Of a stretch of 24,342 bases of DNA, positions 1-6,113 are shown one piece after another (position 1 is the first letter of the stretch; each line of letters opens with the position of its first letter). The position numbers and the translations under genes were made by a program. The notes under the pieces are model-generated. The model made no database searches, was not told the DNA's origin, and saw only the letters and a list, made by a program, of their open reading frames with translations. This DNA comes from Clostridia bacterium (lineage in GTDB: Bacteria > Bacillota > Clostridia > Oscillospirales > Acutalibacteraceae). The DNA lies in contig JAFTCS010000156.1 in NCBI GenBank assembly GCA_017454565.1, forward strand, positions 1 to 24,342. The letters are read 5' to 3'.

Positions 1-37
1 ACTACAAAAAGCTACACCTAAAAACAAAAAATTTGAC

Positions 38-63
38 AAAAATTTTCAGCCTGTTATCAGGCT
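38..63 (-). terminator. probable intrinsic terminator of the small ORF
   Basis: On the minus strand the stem AGCCTG/CAGGCT (48-63) with a four-base ATAA loop is followed by GAAAATTTTT. The T run is a few bases from the stem, so the terminator is moderate. The stop codon of the small ORF lies within the hairpin. Confidence 0.4.
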
Positions 64-149
64 TTCGGGGTATTTTGGGGAACTGGAGCTGTCAAACTCC
101 CGAGCAGGACAATTATAACGGCCTCAAGGATAATAATAGCTGTCTCCAT
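57..149 (-). CDS. putative small single-helix membrane peptide (30 aa)
   Basis: A 30-codon minus-strand ORF starts with ATG at 149 and stops with TGA at 57-59. An AGGGAGG ribosome site lies about 8 nt before this ATG. A competing ATG lies 7 nt upstream, inside the same leader, but reads only nine codons before TGA. The peptide starts METAIIIL, continues as a hydrophobic stretch to about residue 19, and ends in a polar, proline-containing tail (APVPQNTPKA), as expected of a tiny membrane protein. It has its own promoter (179-207), and a terminator-like hairpin overlaps its stop codon. I do not recognise the family. It diverges from corA, so a role linked to metal transport is possible but unproven. 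Confidence 0.5.
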   Translation of the reverse strand: METAIIILEAVIIVLLGSLTAPVPQNTPKA

Positions 150-178
150 TTTTCATACCTCCCTTATTTTGTCTGAAT

Positions 179-207
179 ATTATAACACATTGAGCATTGT
201 CATTCAA
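179..207 (-). promoter_or_regulatory. sigma-A type promoter for the small minus-strand ORF
   Basis: Read on the minus strand, a TTGAAT -35 box (202-207) is separated by exactly 17 nt from a perfect TATAAT -10 box (179-184). The predicted transcript starts near 172, leaving a leader of about 22 nt that holds the ribosome site of the small ORF. Confidence 0.6.
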
Positions 208-312
208 CATTTTAAACTTTGGCATTGGGAAATTAATGGTACACATATTGCCTGGCTGTCAGTTTTAACAGTATTTTTTTGCGGTTTTTGGTGGATATGC
301 GGTTGAAATAAC

Positions 313-341
313 TTGATTATTTGCACAAAAAATATTATAAT
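313..341 (+). promoter_or_regulatory. promoter upstream of corA
   Basis: TTGATT (313-318) and a perfect TATAAT (336-341) are 17 nt apart. Transcription would begin near 348, at the first bases of the structured leader and about 145 nt before the corA start. Confidence 0.55.
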
Positions 342-351
342 AACTATGTAT

Positions 352-475
352 CGTTAAAAATCGAGCTGTTGTGAGGTGGTTGACCGTGAGTCCTGATCCG
401 TATGTCAAACGAACATATCATAAAAAAATAACCGCAAAAAGGACGTGCGGTCTGACACGTGCGGCTTTTTTAACG
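352..475 (+). promoter_or_regulatory. structured 5' leader of corA, possible riboswitch-like element
   Basis: The predicted transcript begins with CGTTAAAAA (352-360), exactly complementary to TTTTTAACG (467-475), so a 9-bp closing helix can enclose about 105 nt. Inside are a small hairpin TATGT/ACATA (near 401-418) and a terminator-like hairpin (432-471). The right strand of the closing helix includes most of the T run, so the closing helix and the terminator are alternative states. I could not match the sequence to the M-box or any other class I know. The compact closed layout before a metal transporter suggests ligand-controlled attenuation, but this is inference. Confidence 0.4.
432..471 (+). 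terminator. attenuator-like hairpin in the corA leader
   Basis: CCGC (432-435) can pair with GCGG (461-464), and ACGTG (443-447) with CACGT (456-460), giving a bulged stem followed directly by C and six T residues (466-471). It lies between the promoter and the corA start, where a terminator would act as an attenuator. The octamer ACGTGCGG occurs twice (443-450 and 457-464), so more than one fold is possible. Confidence 0.4.
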
Positions 476-491
476 AAAAGAGGCGTCTGCA

Positions 492-1421
492 ATGATAAGC
501 TACTACAAGACGATAGACGGAAAGATAGTCGAACTGAAGGATTATGAACAGGGCTGCTGGGTAAACTGTATTTCACCTGAGGATGATGAGGTACAGTATC
601 TTCTTGATACCTTTAGGATACCGCCGGAGCTTATGCGCTCCGCGCTTGATGAAGAGGAGTCATCACATATTGACAGCGAGGATGACACCACGCTCATAAT
701 CATAGATGCTCCTATGGTTGAGAAGGTGAACAGGAACATCACTTATTCTACCATGCCTATCGCAATAATGATAACCGATAAAAACGTCATTACCATAGCT
801 CTGGATGAGAACCCTGTGCTCAGCGAATTTTCAGAGGGTGTTGTGAAGAATGTCATTACGGGCTACAAGACACATTTCGTGCTGCACATCATGCTGAGGA
901 TGGCTACGAAATATCTGCAGTACCTCAAACAGATAGACAAGATAAACAACCGCATAGAGCGTGAACTGAGACGTTCAGCACAGAACAAGGAGCTCCATCA
1001 GCTGCTTGACATTGAGAAGTCGTTGGTGTACTTTTCGTCATCGCTGAAAGCAAACGAGCTTACGCTTGAAAAGATAATGCGCGGAAGGTATATAAAGCTT
1101 TATGACGAGGACCAGGATCTTCTTGAGGACGTGCTTATCGAGATAAAACAGGCTGTGGATATGGCCGCTATACATCTGAATATTCTTACGGGTACAATGG
1201 ATGTGTTTGCATCTATCATCTCGAACAATCTTAACGTCATAATGAAGATACAGGCATCGCTTACACTGTTGGTATCCGTTCCTACGGTAATATCGGGTTT
1301 CTATGGAATGAACATAGTCACGGGTCTGCCCATAGACGATTACTGGTGGTTCCCTGTGGTGCTTTCGGGCATACTCATGCTTATACTTTATATTATACTA
1401 AAGAAAAAAGGCATGTTCTGA
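492..1421 (+). CDS. corA: CorA family divalent metal (magnesium) transporter
   Basis: This 309-residue protein belongs to the CorA/MIT family, which forms pentameric inner-membrane channels for Mg2+ and sometimes Co2+ or Ni2+. The long N-terminal part is the cytoplasmic domain with a helical stalk. Near the C-terminus is a first membrane segment (about 250-270), the signature GMN (272-274) that forms the ion selectivity filter, a short external loop, a second membrane segment (about 286-304) and a basic tail ending KKKGMF. Length and layout are normal. The ATG at 492 follows a weak AGAGG site. It has its own promoter and structured leader; the next gene lies 73 bp downstream. Metal specificity cannot be read from the sequence. 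Confidence 0.93.
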   Translation: MISYYKTIDGKIVELKDYEQGCWVNCISPEDDEVQYLLDTFRIPPELMRSALDEEESSHIDSEDDTTLIIIDAPMVEKVNRNITYSTMPIAIMITDKNVITIALDENPVLSEFSEGVVKNVITGYKTHFVLHIMLRMATKYLQYLKQIDKINNRIERELRRSAQNKELHQLLDIEKSLVYFSSSLKANELTLEKIMRGRYIKLYDEDQDLLEDVLIEIKQAVDMAAIHLNILTGTMDVFASIISNNLNVIMKIQASLTLLVSVPTVISGFYGMNIVTGLPIDDYWWFPVVLSGILMLILYIILKKKGMF

Positions 1422-1439
1422 TATCAGATATATAAATCA

Positions 1440-1474
1440 GCGGGGTTGAATCCCGCAGCGGGGGTGCTGCCCCA
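1440..1474 (+). other. GC-rich hairpins between corA and the udp-miaA fusion
   Basis: The spacer holds GCGGG/CCCGC (1440-1456) and a second G-run/C-run stem (about 1460-1473). There is no T run, so neither is a convincing terminator. Readthrough from corA into the fusion gene is possible. Confidence 0.3.
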
Positions 1475-1494
1475 GTCAGCAGAGGTGTATTAAA

Positions 1495-3231
1495 GTGAAT
1501 GAAGAGAAGCTGTTTCATATTGGAATAACGAGAGAGCAGGGCGCAGAATACGCTATCCTTCCGGGCGATCCCGGCAGGGTCGAGGTAATTGCGCAGTACC
1601 TGGACGAGCCCGAAAGGCTTGCCTCAAACAGAGAGTTTACCTCATGGGCAGGAAAGCTCTGCGGAGAAAGGGTCATCGTCCTTTCCACAGGCATAGGCGG
1701 TCCGTCTGCGGCTATCGCCCTTGAGGAGCTTTGCAAGGCAGGACTGAAAGCGGCTATAAGAACAGGCACCTGCGGCGGCATAAGCGAGGGAGTTATACCC
1801 GGGGATATCATAGTGCCTACAGCCGCAGTCAGAATGGAGGGCACATCAAGAGAATATGCGCCGCTGGAGTTTCCTGCGGCGGCCGATTTCGGAATAGTAA
1901 GGGCATTGGCGGATGCTGCCGAAAAGAACGGTTTCCGTGTGCACACGGGTATCATACAGAGCAAGGATTCTTTTTACGGTCAGCATTCACCCGAGGACAT
2001 GCCTGTTGAGTATAAGCTCAAAAATAAATGGAGTGCATGGAAGAGGCTGGGTGTGCTGGCATCCGAAATGGAGACGGCGGCTCTGCTTACGGTCGCATCC
2101 GCAAGAGGAATAAGGATGGGCTGTGTGCTGCATGCCCTTTGGAATCAGGAAAGAAAGAGCAAGGGCTATGAGGACAATGATGACTTTGATCTGAGCGCAG
2201 CCATAAAGACAGCCGTTGACGCCATGAGGACTGTCATAACCGCCGACAAACAGAAGAATACGGTAAAAGCTGAAGCTCCCATACCGAAGAAAAGAATAAT
2301 CGCAGTGGTCGGCCCTACTGCGTCAGGAAAAACAGACCTTGCCATAAAGCTTGCGAAAAAGCTTGACGGCGAGGTGGTCTCCGCCGACTCAATGCAGATA
2401 TACAAGGGCATGGAAATAGCCAGCGCAAAGCCCACCGATGAAGAAATGCAGGGCATACCGCATCACCTTATGAGCTTCATATCGCCCAGCGAAACATTTT
2501 CGGTGTCCGATTATGTAAGGCTGGCGTCGCAGGCCATAGACGACATTATCGCAAGAGGGAAGCTCCCCATACTGTGCGGCGGGTCAGGGCTGTATATCCG
2601 CTCACTTATAGATAACATCAACTTTGCGCCTGATGTGCCGGACGAGCGGCTTCGTGAAGAGCTGAATGCAAGGTATGAAAATGAGGGTGGAGAAGCTCTT
2701 CTGAAAGAGCTTGCGGAATTCGACCCGGAGACCGCGGAGAAGCTCTCTCCCAATGACGGCAAGAGGATAGTCAGGGCTATTGAGATCTACCGTTCGACCG
2801 GTATCACCATGAGCGAGCAGATATCCCTTTCAAAGTTGGAGCCGTCGCCATACGATGTGACGGCGATCGGTCTGACCTTTGCTGACAGGCAGAACCTGTA
2901 CGACAGGATAAACACCCGTGTGGATAAAATGCTGAAAATGGGTCTTGTTGAGGAAGCGGAGGATTTCTACTCCTCTGAAAAGAGCGTGACCTCATCGGCA
3001 GCTATAGGCTATAAGGAGCTGAAACCGTATCTTGACGGCAGGATAACCCTTGAGGCTGCAGCCGAAAAACTGAAAATGGAATCCCGCAGATACGCAAAGC
3101 GCCAGATCACATGGTTCAAGCGTGACGAGTACATCAACTGGATAGAAGTTGACCAGTGTGCAGACGTGCTTGCAGAGGCCGAAAGGATCATTGCGGAGCA
3201 TAATGTCAGCGAAAACGAGGAAACAGAATAG
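1495..3231 (+). CDS. miaA: fusion protein: uridine phosphorylase + tRNA dimethylallyltransferase (MiaA)
   Basis: One uninterrupted 578-codon ORF encodes two complete enzymes. Residues 1 to about 250 are a uridine phosphorylase-type nucleoside phosphorylase (uridine + phosphate to uracil + ribose-1-phosphate). It carries the phosphate-binding GDPGR (24-28), TGIGGPSAA, RTGTCGG, the VRMEG and APLEFP regions, FYGQHSP and EMET of the nucleoside pocket. After a charged linker, residues about 267-565 are MiaA, which adds a dimethylallyl group to A37 of tRNAs reading UNN codons. It shows the P-loop GPTASGKT (273-280), DSMQIYKGM, CGGSGLYI, RIVRAIE, IGYKEL and RRYAKRQ. The start is GTG at 1495 after an AGAGGTG site. 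The only in-frame ATG near the junction (residue 244) has no ribosome site and lies within the phosphorylase C-terminal helix, so separate translation of MiaA looks unlikely. Both halves look intact. Confidence 0.9.
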   Translation: MNEEKLFHIGITREQGAEYAILPGDPGRVEVIAQYLDEPERLASNREFTSWAGKLCGERVIVLSTGIGGPSAAIALEELCKAGLKAAIRTGTCGGISEGVIPGDIIVPTAAVRMEGTSREYAPLEFPAAADFGIVRALADAAEKNGFRVHTGIIQSKDSFYGQHSPEDMPVEYKLKNKWSAWKRLGVLASEMETAALLTVASARGIRMGCVLHALWNQERKSKGYEDNDDFDLSAAIKTAVDAMRTVITADKQKNTVKAEAPIPKKRIIAVVGPTASGKTDLAIKLAKKLDGEVVSADSMQIYKGMEIASAKPTDEEMQGIPHHLMSFISPSETFSVSDYVRLASQAIDDIIARGKLPILCGGSGLYIRSLIDNINFAPDVPDERLREELNARYENEGGEALLKELAEFDPETAEKLSPNDGKRIVRAIEIYRSTGITMSEQISLSKLEPSPYDVTAIGLTFADRQNLYDRINTRVDKMLKMGLVEEAEDFYSSEKSVTSSAAIGYKELKPYLDGRITLEAAAEKLKMESRRYAKRQITWFKRDEYINWIEVDQCADVLAEAERIIAEHNVSENEETE

Positions 3232-3276
3232 AAATATTGCAATCTCAAAATAAAAACTGCTGAGTGTGGAGTTGTT

Positions 3277-3364
3277 CAGTGGACACCACTGCACATAAGC
3301 TGTACCGAACGAGCGCAGTGAAACAAGTGCCCTTGGGGTGCCGACAGGCGAGACTAATGCACTT
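3277..3364 (+). repeat. hairpin-bearing intergenic repeat, related to 10267-10289
   Basis: The 328-bp gap after the fusion gene (3232-3559) has no convincing gene. It contains the perfect hairpin CAGTGG-ACA-CCACTG (3277-3291), the motif CCGAACGAGC (3305-3314), and AAGTGC/GCACTT (3325-3330 and 3359-3364) enclosing GCCGACAGGCGAGAC (3340-3354). That 15-mer and a close copy of the CCGA-CGAGC motif recur in the ileS-lspA gap, which marks this as a dispersed repeat family. A TATAAT with a poor -35 region lies at 3381-3386 and might serve the next gene. Confidence 0.45.
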
Positions 3365-3433
3365 ATAAATTTGGATCGCTATAATTATAGTAGACGACAA
3401 AAATATTCTTGCTTAGAGTGATATCCGAAGGGG

Positions 3434-3470
3434 TGTGGGGGCGACCGGAAAGCCCCCACAATCAGCTGAT
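3434..3470 (+). other. strong G/C hairpin upstream of the HlyD-like gene
   Basis: TGTGGGGGC (3434-3442) and GCCCCCACA (3452-3460) form a perfect 9-bp stem with a nine-base loop, followed by the palindrome ATCAGCTGAT (3461-3470). No T run follows, so it is a poor terminator. It may be an RNA-stabilising structure or part of a repeat. It lies about 100 nt before the chosen start of the next gene. Confidence 0.45.
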
Positions 3471-3559
3471 GATTTATCAAAGTATAAATAATAATGTCGT
3501 TTACTATAACAGGTCTGAAAGAGAAAAAAGGAAGAGCTTTACACGGAGGGAGGAAGAGC

Positions 3560-4888
3560 ATGGAAAAACAGAAGACTATGGACAAGCCCCAGATAATGAA
3601 AAAGGGCATACTGATCTTACTGACGATACTGATAGTCGTCTATGTGATATATCTTGTTTATGTTACAAATTTCAAGCAGGTCAAAACAATGAGCGCAAAG
3701 GAGACCATCGCCTATGACGCCGTGAACTGCGAAGGATTCATAGTACATGACGAAACCCTTATAAGCTATGACGGAAACGGAGTCATCTCATATACTGCCG
3801 GTGACGGCGATAAGGTGGCTATTAACGAGCCGGTCGCAGGAGTGTTTGACAGCGTGGATTCTGCGGGCACAAAGCAGGAGGCCGAACGGCTGAAAACCAA
3901 GATAGACGCCCTGAAGCTTTTGCAGGCAAATTCCGGCACGATAAGCAAGACTCCGGATATGCTTGACAAGAACGTGGGTACGTCTCTTATAAAAGCGAAT
4001 CTGAGCATTAACGGCGGCAGCATTTCCGACGCAGAGCTTTGCGCAGACGACGTGCTGTACTATATCAATGAAAGACAGATAGTTACCGGCAAGACAACGG
4101 ATTTCACCGCAAGGATAAACGACCTTGAAGCCCGATATAAGGAGCTTGTTTCAAATCTCAATAAGGGAAAAAAGTTCAGTGACGTGAAGTCTCCGACCAC
4201 AGGCTACTTTGTTTCGAGTGCAGACGGCTACGAAAACGTGTTCAAGGTGGCCGAGCTGGAGAAAATCATGCCGGAGGACGCAGACTGGAGCAAAATAAAG
4301 CCTGAGACGGTCTCTGAAAAGGTGATAGGCAAAACTATTGACGGTGTGTACTGGTATGCGGTCTGTCCGGTAACGGCGGAAAATGCCATAAAAATAAAGA
4401 ACGCAGGCAGCATAAAGCTGGATATCCCGGTGGTATCGGCGGATAAGATCAGTGTTGAGCTGGTGTCCATCAATCAAAAGACAAAATCCTCGGATGCGGT
4501 GGTCATTCTCCGGGGAACCTATATGAATGATGAAATGGCGTCTCTCAGAAAGGGGAACTTTTCGATAATCCTCAGGACTTATGAAGGTATATATATTCCG
4601 AAGTCGGCGGTGCACAACGGGGAATTTACCCGCACCGTTGAGGACAAGGACGGAAATGAGGTCAAAGAGACAAAAACACTTACAGGCGCTTATGTAAAGA
4701 TAGGCAACGAGGTGGCGTTCCGTGAGATCATTCCCGTTTATTCCGGAGAGGATTACGTTATCTGCAAGCTTGTGCCAAAGCCGGAGGAATACTTCTCAAA
4801 GAAGGTCGGTGTGGTGCAGGTCTATGATGAAATAATCGTTGAGGGGGCAAATCTTTATGACGGAAAGATTATTAACCGTGTCGGCTGA
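3560..4888 (+). CDS. HlyD-like membrane-anchored protein of the division cluster
   Basis: The protein (442 aa from this start) has a short basic N-terminus, one membrane segment (about residues 14-36, ILILLTILIVVYVIYLVY) and a large external region. The order resembles membrane-fusion (HlyD) proteins: a beta-rich segment, a helical hairpin, then a beta-barrel-like end. I chose ATG 3560 because it follows GGAGGGAGG; the ORF extends upstream to 3494 but that part has no ribosome site and its residues look noncoding. The 3' end overlaps yggS by 32 nt, so it is co-transcribed with the division genes. HlyD-like proteins next to yggS-sepF occur in other Clostridia as I recall; no ABC or MFS partner is encoded here, so a role in efflux is doubtful and an envelope or division role is an inference. 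Confidence 0.7.
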   Translation: MEKQKTMDKPQIMKKGILILLTILIVVYVIYLVYVTNFKQVKTMSAKETIAYDAVNCEGFIVHDETLISYDGNGVISYTAGDGDKVAINEPVAGVFDSVDSAGTKQEAERLKTKIDALKLLQANSGTISKTPDMLDKNVGTSLIKANLSINGGSISDAELCADDVLYYINERQIVTGKTTDFTARINDLEARYKELVSNLNKGKKFSDVKSPTTGYFVSSADGYENVFKVAELEKIMPEDADWSKIKPETVSEKVIGKTIDGVYWYAVCPVTAENAIKIKNAGSIKLDIPVVSADKISVELVSINQKTKSSDAVVILRGTYMNDEMASLRKGNFSIILRTYEGIYIPKSAVHNGEFTRTVEDKDGNEVKETKTLTGAYVKIGNEVAFREIIPVYSGEDYVICKLVPKPEEYFSKKVGVVQVYDEIIVEGANLYDGKIINRVG

Positions 4889-5519
4889 CAGGCTGGAGGA
4901 TGTAAAAAGAAACTATTTTGAGATAACCGAAAGGATAGCCAAGGCTGCCGCGGATTCAAAGCGTACAGCTGACGACATAACCTTTTTGGCGGCTACAAAG
5001 ACTGTGGAGCCGGAGATAATAAACTATGCCGTTTCACTGGGTCTGAGATACATCGGAGAAAACAAGGTGCAGGAGCTTCTTTCAAAGTACGAGTATTACG
5101 ACCTTGAGCACTGCGACCTGCAGTTTATCGGACATCTGCAGACAAACAAAGTAAGGCAGATAGTCGGAAAGGTCTCTATGATACAGTCTGTCGACAGTCT
5201 GAAGCTTGCAAATGAGATATCGAAGCAGTCGGTGAAAAACGGCATTACAACCGATGTTCTCATTGAAGTGAACATCGGCAGAGAGGAAAACAAATCGGGA
5301 GTTATGCCCGAAATGCTTGACGAACTGATAGCTCAGACCGCTTCTCTTGACAACATAAGGGTAAAGGGTCTGATGACAGTGCCGCCTATATGTGAGAAAA
5401 AGGTCGATATCTGTAAATTTTTTGATAAGATGTATCATTTATTTATTGACATTTCAGACAAAACATTAGATAATGTAGATATGGACTTTCTTTCAATGGG
5501 AATGTCTGATGATTATTAG
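4857..5519 (+). CDS. yggS: YggS/YlmE pyridoxal-phosphate homeostasis protein, truncated by an in-frame TAG
   Basis: YggS-family proteins are single-domain PLP-binding barrels that keep free PLP and amino-acid pools in balance. Family motifs are clear: LAATKTV with the PLP-binding Lys, YIGENKVQEL, FIGHLQTNKVR, IQSVDSLKLA, EVNIGREENKSG, GLMTVPP and LSMGMSDDY. The ORF then stops at TAG (5517-5519), although the reading frame continues for 23 more family-like codons (5520-5588) before TAA. The product is 220 aa instead of about 243 and lacks the last strand with the R-V-G-S phosphate-binding segment. I chose ATG 4857 (GAGGGGG about 9 nt upstream) over TTG 4839. The gene overlaps the HlyD-like gene by 32 nt. 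It is either a recent pseudogene, a sequencing error, or read through. Confidence 0.88.
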   Translation: MTERLLTVSADRLEDVKRNYFEITERIAKAAADSKRTADDITFLAATKTVEPEIINYAVSLGLRYIGENKVQELLSKYEYYDLEHCDLQFIGHLQTNKVRQIVGKVSMIQSVDSLKLANEISKQSVKNGITTDVLIEVNIGREENKSGVMPEMLDELIAQTASLDNIRVKGLMTVPPICEKKVDICKFFDKMYHLFIDISDKTLDNVDMDFLSMGMSDDY

Positions 5520-5591
5520 GAAGCGATCCTTTCAGGCGCAAATATGGTCAGAGTCGGTTCAAGACTCTTTGGCGCAAGAATATACAGATAA
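5520..5591 (+). pseudogene. yggS: detached C-terminal end of yggS beyond the TAG codon
   Basis: Directly in frame after the TAG, 23 codons encode EAILSGANMVRVGSRLFG followed by ARIYR and a TAA at 5589-5591. This is the normal C-terminus of the family (compare the E. coli pattern of MVRIGTAIFGARDY). No other stop or frameshift is present, so a single base (GAG to TAG) accounts for the break. The TAA lies only 15 nt before the sepF start, the spacing expected of an intact operon. Confidence 0.8.
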
Positions 5592-5606
5592 CGGAGGATA
5601 TATATC

Positions 5607-6083
5607 ATGGCAGGATTTATGGGAAAATTCAAGAGCATGCTCAAGCAGCCCGATGAGGATATGGATTACGAGGAGTATTACAGCTCGGAAGAAGAGGAGC
5701 AGGATACACACGAGGCAGAGCCGGCTCCCGCAGATGAATATGAACCAATGGAGGAGACTCCCGCTGAGTCAGGAGACAATGTGATAAGCTTCCATGATTC
5801 CACAAAGGTGCAGTTCGTGCTTTTCAAGCCGGAGACCTTTGACAAGGATGTTACCGCTATGGCTGACGAGTTCATAAAGAGAAACACGGTCATCCTTAAC
5901 ATGGAGCAGACAAATAAGGACGTAGGAAAGAGGATCATAGACTTCCTCAGCGGTGTTGCCTATGCGCACAACGGTAAGATCAGCCGCGTGGCTGAGGACA
6001 CCTACATCGTGATGCCCAGCAACGTCAAGCTTTCCGGTGAGGACGTAATGGACGAGGTAGAGAGTGACAATATTTACTTCTGA
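5607..6083 (+). CDS. sepF: cell division protein SepF
   Basis: The 158-residue SepF family protein bundles FtsZ filaments and tethers them to the membrane at the septum. The N-terminal MAGFMGKFKSML is the expected amphipathic membrane-binding helix. A long acidic linker follows (about residues 16-56, rich in E, D, P). The conserved SepF core (about 60-150) includes VQFVLFKPETF, ADEFIKRNTVILNME, GKRIIDFLSGVAYAHNG and YIVMPSNV. The start at 5607 follows CGGAGGA. It lies right after the yggS remnant and 30 bp before divIVA, in the operon order known from Firmicutes; ylmG and ylmH, usually next, are absent. Confidence 0.95.
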   Translation: MAGFMGKFKSMLKQPDEDMDYEEYYSSEEEEQDTHEAEPAPADEYEPMEETPAESGDNVISFHDSTKVQFVLFKPETFDKDVTAMADEFIKRNTVILNMEQTNKDVGKRIIDFLSGVAYAHNGKISRVAEDTYIVMPSNVKLSGEDVMDEVESDNIYF

Positions 6084-6113
6084 TAATAACAAAAGACAGA
6101 AGGGAGTAAGTGT

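Noticed and set aside
352..475. M-box (Mg2+) riboswitch before corA
   Set aside because: A short GTGAGG match is present, but the conserved core and length of the M-box are not; left as an unassigned leader.
1515..1964. 149-codon minus-strand ORF within the uridine phosphorylase region
   Set aside because: It lies fully antisense to a clear enzyme gene, has a low-complexity Ser/Ala/Pro-rich product and matches no family I know.
2224..2226. Internal ATG as a separate start for MiaA
   Set aside because: No ribosome site precedes it, and it falls inside the C-terminal helix of the phosphorylase domain.
3409..3717. 102-codon ORF and the 22-codon upstream extension of the HlyD-like gene
   Set aside because: No ribosome site at these starts; ATG 3560 has a strong one and begins just before the membrane anchor.
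5517..5519. Genome-wide recoding of TAG as an amino acid
   Set aside because: The udp-miaA fusion and rluD end with TAG at their expected C-termini, so TAG is a normal stop here.
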